From: Certhia americana
Taxonomy: Eukaryota; Chordata; Aves; Passeriformes; Certhiidae
Length of the DNA: 64,000 bases
Reading direction: 5' to 3'
NCBI GenBank assembly: GCA_018697195.1
Contig: CM031858.1
Location: 83,529,410-83,593,409 of the forward strand
The notes under the pieces were generated by a model. It ran no database searches. It was not told the origin of the DNA and saw only the letters and a program-made list of their open reading frames with translations. A program made the translations under genes and the position numbers. Positions 1 through 11,229 of the stretch are shown here, one piece after another (the stretch's first letter is position 1; every line of letters begins with the position of its first letter).

Positions 1-1134
1 CCTGAGACAAAGCTAAAATCATTGATTGTGGAAAATATGACAAGACTGTATATTGAAGAAAACTGGAGGTGAAGTACTGCATTTTGCCAGAAACTGCATT
101 GCAAACAGAAGTCTCCCAGCACTCTGAACATAGTATTAACTTCAGGTGAACTAGGTACTTCTGGTGAAAAAAGTTCAGAACATGTAGAATAATTCTTGGA
201 CCATTTCACTGATCTTCAGAAGGAGATGAGGATGCTCAACTGCTGTACAGTACATTAAAAACTTGCAAAACAAATGGTTGTGTGATAGATTAAAACTCCA
301 AAGTTGGGTATTTTCCCCCTGAAAGGTGACAGCAGTTAGAAACAAGGGGAGAGTAGAGCCAGCACATGTTACAATTTAAGTGTCTAAGCGAGTTTGTTTC
401 CTGAACCCATTTCCATCTACAAGATCTTTCGACAATCAATTTCATTGTTCAGTATGGAAGATATGGACAAAATACGTGTTCATTTGCTTCCTTCTAGTCC
501 TGATAATATGACAAAATTGAATCATCATTCTGTGTTCAACTTCTTTATTTCTCTCCTTATTAGCTATATATTTTTATATATTTTATATATATATTTTTCA
601 TAGAGACATGTCTTTTATAATTTGAGGAGTCTTGGTGTGTACAGCATCTCCTTGTTGGTTGAGCAGATGGTTCCTCCTTGTCACATTTTCCTATTCCTTT
701 CCTCAGTCAATTGTATTAATTAGGAGATGATGGGAGTCAAAACTGCATTTATGGCAGTTCTCTATACTTTTCAAGAGGATGCCTAACATCCTAGTCCCTG
801 TTTTATTAGTATCAACCTGATATTGCCTTAGATCTATCGATTATAACTCCAAAATCTTTCCTGAGTGGTAGCAGCAGCTTTACAGCTCGTCATTAGGGAT
901 TTCTGGAAATTTTTTTCCCCTCATTACTTTCCTGTACCAAAACAGAATTTAGTCTGCTTTATTATTAGTAATCTTTTTTATTATAAGAAATCCTCTGCAA
1001 TTCTTTTCAATCAGCTTCTCTTTTTACCCTTCACACCATTTTCTTCATATCTAATCACTTTCTAGATCACTTTTGAGTGCACTACAGTGAAGATACCCCA
1101 GCACAGATATCTATTTGAAAACTAATGTGTCGTC

Positions 1135-1155
1135 TTTTTTTTTTTTTTTTTTTTT
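1135..1155. repeat. Poly-T tract (21 T)
   Basis: An uninterrupted run of 21 T. No recognisable retroposon body adjoins it, so it is best read as a simple homopolymer repeat. Confidence 0.9.
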
Positions 1156-4100
1156 AATGCCATTAGCTGGATCACATTCATCTACACCCTTCTCAGTTTC
1201 CTCAAACAATGTCAAGAGATTGTGGGGCATAAACACCTTGCTTGACTCTCCCATAGTGTATTATTTTTCTTATAGGCCTACTCTTTTTATTCTCCCATAT
1301 TGGTTTAGCCAATACATTATTCAGATTTTCTTCTACAGACTTTCACATCATGTCACGCTTTTCTGGTAAGTGATATCTCTGGGAATCCATGAAACCCTTA
1401 GAGTTAGCATTACAATCTTCTGATATGAAGGCTGAGGTAAGAAACTGCACATTGCTGTTAAAGTTCAGTATTAGGCTAAAAATCTTGGCTGAATCCTGAG
1501 AAATGGCTCCTGTACTTTATATCAACTTTGCTCTGAAACAAAGATTTGTTTGAGGTACAACCTCCAATGTGCCCCTGTAAAAAAAAGATTCTTTCACAGT
1601 GAACAAAAAATTAAATTAGCTTCTCTGTTATGGCCTCGTTTCCTCCAAGAGCTTCTGATGTAGAAGATGCCTAGGCTTTTATTTCCACTGTAAAACTAAA
1701 ATATATTATTCTCCAGTTAGAGAAATCAAGGAATAGAATATACTGGGAGGTTACCTTGTTATGGTCAGTACCAAGAATATACATGCATGCTTGGGTTGTA
1801 CCTACATTTGGGACACTGTGCAGGAGAAGGGTGTATAGCATAAAATGGGAAAGATGGGAATTTTCATTCTATTCTTACTTTACATACACAGAGGAGTAAA
1901 TCTGGTGAAACAGTTGAATAAAATCAGTATTGCAGCTAAGTCCAGACACTCAGAGAAGAATACTCAGTGAAGGAGAAAAAGTCTATCTTGAGCAAGAAAC
2001 TGAGGAAATTCTTTTCTGCCACAAATGAAAGCCTTGCAATAAGAGTTCTACACTCTGCCTGATGAAGACTTTTTAATGTGATGTTTTGTCAAATGGTTCT
2101 GATTGATTGAGTCAGACTGAATACAGCTATGGAATTGTAGCTGCTTCAGTGGGATTTTCATCAGAAGTTATTTGGGTGGCACTAAAATAACTTTCACTCA
2201 GGGGTTGTGGCAATTGCACAGGATGCAGGAAACCTTTATATTTACTGTTTACTGTCCATGCAAGTTGCAAGTGAGTCAGTCCCATTGGGTGAAATTTGAT
2301 TCATGAATTTCTCTCTCCACACTTAAGTAAATAATCCTTGATAGAGAGAGAGAATTTTGATATCTATAAATCATAGATGTGGGCCTGGACAATATGAAAA
2401 TGCATCACTGAGAGTGTTATTGAATTGTAGCTTTTGAGAATGAAAACCAGATGCTCTGGAATGCTATGTAGCTCTTCACCCTCAAACAAAATTTAATATG
2501 AATTATTTAATTTGATCACAATCCAAGTTTCTACTTCTTAAAAAGAATTGAAAATCACTTTACTTTTTATACATCAGCGATCCAGAAACACCACAGGAAT
2601 TTTTCTCAGATATATTCTCCCTCCTGAACACATCCTTCCATATTCTGCCTTTCATGGTGTGATGGTCTCAAAGAAAACTTTAAATAGAGACAGTAAACCA
2701 GAAGATTGGGCTAGTTTATTAAACGTTCTTACTTTAATAAACTGTAAATTCAGATAGTTTTAACTGAATTTACATACATGTCAAAAATCAAAGGATTTTG
2801 CACACAGGGTGTGATGATGTTCAAGCCCAGCCCTACCAGTTAAACCTGCTCTCTGGTCCTCTGCTGTCTTCTCACTTCCCTGCCTTCCTCTCAGGCAGGC
2901 CACTTGCTGCATTGGCAGATCAATTCTACAGGCTGACTTGAGACATCTTTTATTTTCCTGTCCAGTGAAGCTTTATTGTGCGGGGAGGGAAAAGATCAGA
3001 GCAAGGCAGAGGATTTTTTGTTTTGGTTTTTGTGGGGGTTTTGGGATTTAGTTTAGTTTTAATATTTAAGATATATAATTCTGGGATGACATTTTCAGGT
3101 CTATTTTCCAAATTCCTCTTAGATGACTAAAGGTAAAATAATTAACTCTTTTTTTATTATAGTTCTATTATGAGTACAAAAAAATCCAAGTTGTGATGCT
3201 CTAGCTTTGCCTTTATTACTACTTCTTTCCCACCCTGATGCAGTATCAATGCAACTGACAGAATACGGTATGCATCTGTGCTGAGAGATTTGACCTGAGG
3301 CTTGTCATCAGGTTCCTGCAGGCTTGATATAATTAACTGTTTGGCTTTGACAGCCCTTTCCAGCAATTGTGTCAATTAACCCTGGGGACTGAGGGTTCCC
3401 CACACCTGCACAAGACCAAATTTCTCCCCTCTAGGCAAGAACTTAATAGATAATCTGAAGCAGGGTCTTCCCAAATCACCTACTGAAACATCTGTTTAAG
3501 ATGAAGGAGGATTGGGGGACCCATGTACCACAGATCAACAAACAAATAACAAAACATTTCTAACAATTCAAGAGCCCTTGATTGTCCAGATGCCAGCTAG
3601 CAAGTGAACAGAGTAACACCTATCCACACATTATCTTTTATCTTGCGGTGTGTTCAGCAATCTTGATTTGCTAAGAATAAAGGCAAAAGGTTATTCCTTA
3701 ATCTGAACCCGACTTCCTGCCAAATTAATCTCTGTCAGGTACATATCAAAGCAGAGTAACTTTCTCTTGAATAATCTGAGCACTGCAACACAAAAAAAGA
3801 CAGAAAAATTAAATTACAGATATGATATGTGCAATGTCGACTGTAAAAAGCAATATAAACAAACTTGGAAACCAAACATATGAACTAAGCAGCAAAGGAA
3901 GCTGTGAACATTTTTGGACTAAATCTTGCCTCTATCAAAAGCTTGAGTCAACATATCAAAGAAATCCCATTAGTACCATGCAAGAGCCTAGATATAGATC
4001 CAGTGAACTACTACTGGATTATTTGCCTCTGCTTCAGGGATTTTTCTTCCATCTACAAATCACCGTGGATTTGTTTAACAGCAGGAACTGTTTGTTTAAA

Positions 4101-4779
4101 ACCTCAGGTGTGCTTGATATTTTCTCTTTCCAAAATCAGTTATAACCCCTATCTTTCTAAAGAAAAATTAATCCCAAGTGAAAAAAAAAAACAAAACATT
4201 GAAGATAGAAGAAGGTTGCTTTCCCTCCACTTATCTCATTCTGTTCTCTTTAATGAAAAAAGTAGAAAAGTTCTGGGAGCCTGCTCTTATGTTGACTTCT
4301 TACTTAAGGCTAGGCTTGAAAAAAAAATGTTTTAAAATAAACTCCGGCAAGAACTTTTGAGGAGAGTTGAGAGTTTGTGCCATAATCAACCATCTCACTT
4401 CTGTTTAAAGCACAAAAGTGTTTTTCACCAGGCTTTCAGCCAAAGATAGCTAGCTCTTATTAATAACATATTCGTACTCTGGGAGAAATCCAGCCTAAGG
4501 GTCTGAGCTATAGAGCCACTGGTCACCTGCAGCTCTCATCAACTTCAATGGGAAGTAGATGTCTCTGTAGATCAGAATTTACTGGAACAGAATTTCAGCC
4601 TCAGGATAAAATGAGACTTTTTAAAGAAATTTAATTTACAGAGAGAAATATGACTGCTTGGGGTGGTTGCAAGCTGCTATGTAAGGATCTCTCCAAAGGC
4701 CCAAGCTTGATGCAGTAACGGCAAGAGCATCTCTTGTGGCTTCAACTCTTATCTGTTTTTACTCTCCTTAATTTAAAAA

Positions 4780-4800
4780 CAACCAACCAACCAACTAACC
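4780..4800. repeat. (AACC)n short tandem repeat
   Basis: About five copies of an AACC unit, with one unit changed to AACT near the end. Confidence 0.85.
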
Positions 4801-5645
4801 CACTAATCAAATAAACCCTAAAACAAAACAACCTCATGACTGGAAGTGATTGATTCCAAAAGATACAGAAGGAAAATGAAAACTCCAATGGACTGTCAGG
4901 CATAATATGAATAGTATGACAGCTTTAGCACTCAGGAATAACCCATGCTCCTCATTTCTTGAATGATCTTTATGTAGCAGTTACTGGTGTAAAACAAAAA
5001 TTACTTTTTTGAATGAAATATATATAATTCATTCCAATAGTAAAAGAAAATTGTATATGTGCACATAAACACCTGTTCTTGAATCTATCAGGGAAAAGAA
5101 ACTTAAGTGGACCTTTGTAAGAAAGGAAAGGCAAAAGACGACATGAAGCAAAAAGGAACCAAAGTTTCAAAAATCAAACACCTAGCAAAACAAAGTTCAT
5201 TTCAATGTCAACACCAAGATTACTTTCTCAGAAGATAGCTATTTTGGGAACAATGATGATGGGGGCTCAATGGTGATTAGAAACCAAGTTAAAAAACAAG
5301 GCAGTGCTTATAGGGCATGTAAAGATTTTCAGAAGCCCTGGACATTCATTTGTTTGTTCTGTAAAACTAATTGCCACATTACTTCTGATTTCTCAAGAGG
5401 TTATGGACATATTGTTTTCTACTACTTATATCTTGAGTGTTTTTTCTGTCATGTGCCAAGTTATACACCTTGACTACTTGCAAAATTAGTATGTGATATC
5501 AGTTAAGCTACTATTAAGCAAAAATGTTTTGGAAATATTTTATACATGGAGTTTTGAGACTGTTTTCAAAGATAGGAATGGCAAAATTATTTTTAGCCTA
5601 AAGTGAAATAAAAGAAAACTGTGATATTTGATTGTTTTCTTTTCT

Positions 5646-5740
5646 CTGGGACAGATGTCCCTGCTCACAGCAGGGGTGTTGGAACTAGATGATCTTTAAG
5701 GTCCCTTCCAACCCAGGCCATTCTATGATTGCATGATTCT
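5646..5740 (+). mobile_element. CR1 LINE 3' end fragment
   Basis: About 95 bp matches the well-known 3' terminus of avian CR1 retrotransposons. It shows the 'GATGTCCCTGCTCA' block, then 'GGAACTAGATGATCTTTAAG', then 'GGTCCCTTCCAACCCA', and ends in degenerate ATTCTATGATT-like octamers, the usual CR1 tail. It is strongly 5'-truncated, as most CR1 copies are, and carries no coding sequence. The orientation is + because the octamer tail lies on the right. The open frame on the opposite strand here is a by-product of the repeat. Confidence 0.9.
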
Positions 5741-6194
5741 TCAAAGCAGGTCGCTGCCCAGCCGGCTGAAGATCTCTGACAATCAGACTCCTCGTTTTTG
5801 CAGCTATTTGCTTGGCCTGTCAAAAGTCCTAGTTTGCGAAATCCTTCTTGAAGGATTCTCAAAGGTACCAGATTCATTGATCTTCCTTCTCTTCTCTTAC
5901 TGCTGCTGCTGATCTTAGGCAGAAGCTGAGATACAGCTTTGTATGGAATTACTGCATTGGGTCAGCAGCCTGAATCTGCTTTAGAAATCAGTAATTGTGT
6001 TAAATCCACATTAATTTTAATAATGGGGGAAGGAAGGATGCAAGCATTTAAAGGCAAGAGTTTTAACACTTGTGAGGATTACCAAATTAGGGATGGCTGA
6101 TTCAGGCAAACCAGTTCCAGGCTGATTAATTATGCTTATATTTCTCCAACAACCATTTTTCCCCTAGAGCAAGAATCAACATTTTTGGGTATTT

Positions 6195-6211
6195 GGGGGG
6201 GGGGGGGGGGG
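6195..6211 (+). repeat. Poly-G tract (17 G)
   Basis: Seventeen consecutive G residues on the + strand, followed by TGGTG. Runs of this length are unusual in vertebrate DNA, can form intermolecular or intramolecular G-quadruplexes, and are prone to length error in sequencing. Confidence 0.9.
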
Positions 6212-6400
6212 TGGTGTTTAGCCAGACTTTTTTGTTAGTTCTTGGTCTATGGCTTCTGCTTTAAAACCAAGTCAAAGAGAGGCAATGCCAAAGTAGGGAC
6301 TGAAAAATTAGAGCACAAGGCCTGCTTGCATAAAAATTTATTTGGGTCATGCTTACAGAATATTTTCTGATTAGGGTTAGAATTATTAGAAGAAAACACA

Positions 6401-6465
6401 TGGAATCACATAATTACAAAGTTTGGAAAAGATCTCTAGGATCACATATGCAATCCAATCTGTCT
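6401..6465 (-). mobile_element. CR1 LINE 3' end fragment, antisense, old
   Basis: The left edge begins with GGAATCACATAATTACAAAG, followed by TTTGGAAAAGATCTCTAGGA and a degenerate CAATCCAATC. This is the reverse complement of the CR1 terminus (tail octamers, then the 'AGAGGTCTTTTCCAACC' block). The copy is short and diverged, so its right boundary is approximate. Confidence 0.7.
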
Positions 6466-7733
6466 CTGAACTCTGAGCAGAGCTGCAGATGGGCATTAAA
6501 TGAGGCTTGCTAACCTTTTCCTGCTGAAGTTGGTTGCCTTGACAGTGGGAATGACTGTGTCTTGGTCAGTCTTTCTTCAGGAAACTATTTAAAGCAGAGT
6601 AATCTTAAGTAAGTAATTAATTGTCAGTAGCCTGGTGGTTAGGGAAGGGAGGACTATAAGGTTAAACATCCTCAGCTGGGGAGGGAAGAAACTCTGGTTC
6701 TATCTGGTTTTCGGTCCCTGATTCAATGTCACTAGTGTCACAGGGGCAGGAATTTTGTGAGCATCTAGGCTGTCAATTTCTTCATTGATTTGTCAAGGAC
6801 CTAACCTGAAAAGTCACTTACTTACCAAGTCCTGTCTGTAATAACTCTCAAGCAGTACTGTGAGTAGCAAGGGACATTGTGCTGTTCCCTGTTATCTTCT
6901 TCCAACAACTGTTAACTCAACCAGCATGACAAGCTTGCATTCATTATTGCAATTACAGAATACCTCCATTTATTTTATATTAAACTTTCTACCATGGTGC
7001 TAGCGTACCCTGCTCACTACACGTGACCTCAGAACATCAGTACATTGAGGCCTGGTGGTAACAAGCAAGCAAAGCACCAAGACTTTTGCACAAATGAGCT
7101 AAATGTTTGTACATATATAAGGGATGTAGTACACCAGCTATGCAGCGGTGCAGTCAATATTCTACTTGGGAAGAGAAGCAACATGAAGAGGTAAAGCTGA
7201 AATAGAAAGAGAAGATGAGAGAGAAGCAGGAGTTTTACATAAACTTCTCAGCTCACACCTCTTGTATGACTTCAGGCCATGCATTTCTCTTTTTCCTTCT
7301 TTCTTGGTCACTGCAGGATGTACAGTTCTAGGGATGCCAACCAATTGGTTAAGCATTTGCACAGTGCCTAGATATGGAAACCCAGTTTGCATCTGGAGTG
7401 TCTCTGTCCTTAGTACAAACACAGAAATTAATAAGCCTTCTGTTTGTTTCCTAATTCAAGTTCTAGCCCAAAGATTGTCTACTCTGATTCGTTTTTCTCT
7501 GCTCTATCAGCATGAAGCCTAAATCATGGATCTTGAGCCATGTAACTTTTTCATTAGAGAGAAAACTGCATCATCAGCCCCTGTGATTTCAGAAGGTCCT
7601 GAATGTAATCATCTCCAGTAATTAGATCTAAGGACAGAACACTTGGGAATCTGCAATTCATGAAACTTTCAATATGTTACAAATCATAATTTAACCAGCT
7701 TTTAAAATGATGGCATTACCAAATGTATATGAA

Positions 7734-7767
7734 TTAATTTAAAGGCCTCATTGGGCCTTTAATTTAA
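7734..7767. repeat. Short inverted repeat around AAAGGC/GCCTTT
   Basis: Two 13-bp arms (7734-7746 and 7755-7767) are inverted copies with one mismatch, separated by 8 bp. The stem is AT-rich with a GGC core. It lies in a unique, homeobox-motif-rich stretch. No RNA family is recognised. Confidence 0.6.
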
Positions 7768-10486
7768 GGAGAGCGACAAAATAATCCATTGCTCACCTGG
7801 TGCCGTATCACAGGCACTTGTTAAGGGACAGAGGGACTTCTATAGTAATGTAGGGAAGGATAACAGCAGGAAAGCAAAAGCATTTGAACACAATAATTAG
7901 CAGAGGTTTCTTATAGATTGGTAATTTTAAATCTGTTAATTTCAGCATCCAAGGTGCAAACTCTACGTGCCTAATATGGTCTGGTTACTTCCATGGGTAC
8001 CGTCTCCTGGGAAGTCACCGGTGGCTATAGACAAGGCACACTTTGGGGACAATCAGTGTCATGTTGCTCTTTGCTATCAATTCATCTCCTTTTGGGAAAC
8101 TTTGAGAAAGCAATTCCTTCATCAGGTTTGGTTGAGTAGGTTCAAAAAGTAAGAAGGGCAGTAGGATCAGAGGTAAACACACTATGCATGAAGTGTCATT
8201 GCAAAAGCTTCAAATTTTACAAACTGGATAGTAATAATGAGAAATAAAAAATGAAAAGTTTGAAGATGTCTTCTGGAAAGCATATCTCTGAGGCCATTGT
8301 ACCTAGGGGTTTATGCTCAGTAAGTTTTGGAGAATATCGCTTAAGCTCTCTGAGTCTGCAGACTGTTAAGATTTTGGATTTCTTTTTTTTTTTTTTTTAA
8401 ATTACAGGATCAAGTGCCTGGAGATTATACTCTAATCCAATAAACTATGGAGAGAAAGGAGGCTTTTGCACAGATACTGTGAATTCCTTATCTTTCCAGT
8501 TTTAGACACAGGAAACAATTTCATTATTTTTAAGGATTTGTCTTGGTAGGAGACAAGAGTTTATAACTAACAACCATATAATAAATAAAGAATAAAAACC
8601 ATATAGTAGTAACAGTATTAACAGAGTAAATAACAACAATGTGTTTAAACACATTTTTATTTCATATATATACATATTTCAGAAAATACCTATGTTGTTT
8701 TCAAATAGTTCAACGGAAAACAAACACTAAACAGTAAAATTCATGTTACTGAGGTTCCAAAGAAAGAGAATGGAAATAAATATTGGTGTGAGTTACAGTG
8801 GTAAATCAATTTTCCCAATAATAGTTTAATTTTTCCCTATCTTCCTGTAAGGTAAATAAATCGGGTTTTTGTTTTTCCTTTCAATTCCATTTGTTCATTA
8901 AGTTTAGGTCAATGTTTAACACAGTAAAAGTCAAGAAATCCTGGGAGAACTGGAGAGAGAGCAAAGCTGAGTTTTTGATTTTAGGAGGTTGTTTTGTCTC
9001 CAATAAGCAATGTCTCCAAAGAGCAATGGAAGGATGAGCTCTATTAACTTAAAATATGGAACAACAAAGGAACCAAATTTTTTCTTATAGACCCTGTGGT
9101 AGTTGATATTGTCTTTACTGAAGAACTTTACTGTGAACAAAAATATATCTAGAGAAAAGTATTATAAATAAATAAACCAAGAATTTAATCATAAATAATA
9201 AAGGGAAAAGTAATTTTGTAATTTTAATTGAATTTCAGATTCTGTGTGAAGAGGCCTAAACACAAACTTAAGAAACACTTTGTTCACTTTTCCAAAACAA
9301 TGACAACGCAATAACTAAAAACATTGTTAGTGCATCCTTTAGCTTTGTAACATGGAAGAACAAAGTGCAGGTGGAAGGGACTTTTGGACATGAATTAATA
9401 TGATTACCTAGAAGTTATTTATTGTTTACATTACTACTTTAGTTATACATTTTTAACACTCTTGTTTATATTATTACTTAATACATAATTGGTTAATTGA
9501 TTTTTTAAATTTCAATTTTACAAGAGTCTTTGGAAAAGTGATGCCTAAACTTTAGGTGCTTTTTTATTAAATGCTTTTATTCTTTGCTGCTAGCTTTTCA
9601 GCATCTCCGCTCTCAATTTAGCTCAACTGTTGTTTTGGTAGCCTTGAAGATTTTTTAGTCTAGCACTATTGTTGTTTTCAGTGACCTTGATGAATTCTAG
9701 AGAATCTGACAACACTCCTAAAGATAATTTGGCTGGGGCATCCCGGAACCAAGTTGTTCAAACACATTGCAACAGTAAAGTATTAAGACACATTTATATA
9801 AAATATGTGCATTTAAATCTTTCATGCTATTTTTGTGCATGTATATGTACATGCAAATATGTTTTATCTGAGAAAAAAGACACAGAAAAAAATAAAAAAC
9901 CTTGTGAGCTGTTACCAACATCCATTTACCCTAGGCTACTGAAATTATGGTGAAAACAGGGGCATCAAAATTCATTTAACAATGTTCCTTATATATTGGA
10001 ATTACAAGCACAAAGCACTGCACTTTGAATAGAAAATTATTTTTTCCTCAGAATGAGCCCATATGCACAGGTCCTGAATTGAATCCTCCTTTCTCCCAAA
10101 GGCTTCACTATGCAATTTTAAATATTATTCAACTACTATGATTAAGATGGTAATAACACTTTTCTGAAGTTTATGTTGCCAAAATCTTTATTAGAGATGC
10201 AACCATCATGTAAAAATAGAAAAATTATTAAAAGTAGTAGACACATTATTAAAACTTGTAGACATCTCATGTACAAAAAGGCAACTTCTACTTCCCTCTA
10301 AGGCAAAATACACGCATCAAAATCTCTGCAGAGCTTGCAGGACAAAGAAATTGATATTTTCAAAGAGAGATTTTCAGAGCTTTTTTTAAACAAAACCAGT
10401 TTTTCTTTCCAACATTTAAAACAAGTTTCATTATAGAAACCTTTAATTAGGATCTTTTACATTAAATTAAGTATTTTATTTCTATT

Positions 10487-11053
10487 TGTCATAGTTTAAC
10501 TCCGGTTGTAATCTCAGCCCCACACAATCGCTTCTTCACTCACTGGTGGGGTGATGGAAAAGTAAAAGTGGTAAAATTGACAGGTTGAGATAAAGACAGT
10601 TTAATAGATAAAGCAAAAGCAGTACACATAAGCAAAGCAAAACAAGGAATTCATTCACCCCTTCTCACAGGCAGGCAGGCATTCAGCCATCCCCATGGAA
10701 GCATGGCTCCATCACACGTAACAGTGACTTGGGAAGACAAACACCATCACTCCAGACTTATTCATCACTCTTCATTATTCTTCTCCCAGCATTACACCCT
10801 AGCCATGATGCCATATATTATGGTATGGGATCAGTTGGGACCAGCTGATCTGGCTGTGTCCCCTCCCACCTTCCTGTGAACTCCCGGTCTCCTTGCTGGT
10901 GGGGTGAGCTGAGAACCAGAAAAGGTCTTGGCTCTGTGCAAGCATTGCTCAGCTACAACGAAAATTTCCCTGAATTATCAACACTGTTTTCAGTACAAAT
11001 CAAAACCACCTACTGTGAAGCAAATGAACTCCACCCCAGTCAAAACCAGCACA
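10487..11053 (-). mobile_element. Solo LTR, avian ERVL-type, antisense
   Basis: About 567 bp match, end to end, an LTR common in bird genomes. On the + strand it opens with TGTCATAGTTTAACTCC, which is the complement of the LTR 3' end. It continues with 'GGTTGAGATAAAGACAGTTTAATAG', the complement of the polyadenylation-signal region (TATTAAACTGTCTTTATCTCAACC). It then passes 'CATGGCTCCATCACACGTAACAG' and 'TTGGCTCTGTGCAAGCA', and closes with AACCAGCACA, the complement of the LTR start TGTGCTGGTT. No internal retroviral genes flank it, so it is a solo LTR left by recombination. Clear 5-bp target duplications are not preserved, which suggests an old insertion. Family assignment is by memory of the consensus. 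Read on the minus strand, its own promoter would point away from VWC2. Confidence 0.88.
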
Positions 11054-11207
11054 ACATTAGATTCATTAATTTACTTAATAATGAGACAAATCATAAGCTA
11101 AAGGGGAGTTCCTAGAACATAAACCAGTAGCAGCAAAAATCTTGTTTAAAAGATGTTTTCTAAACATATGACTTGTAAAGTTCAAATCTCCCCTTTGTCT
11201 ACAGAGA

Positions 11208-11229
11208 TTTTTGTTTGTTTGTTTGTTTT
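11208..11229. repeat. (TTTG)n short tandem repeat
   Basis: Four tandem TTTG units flanked by T-rich sequence. Confidence 0.8.
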
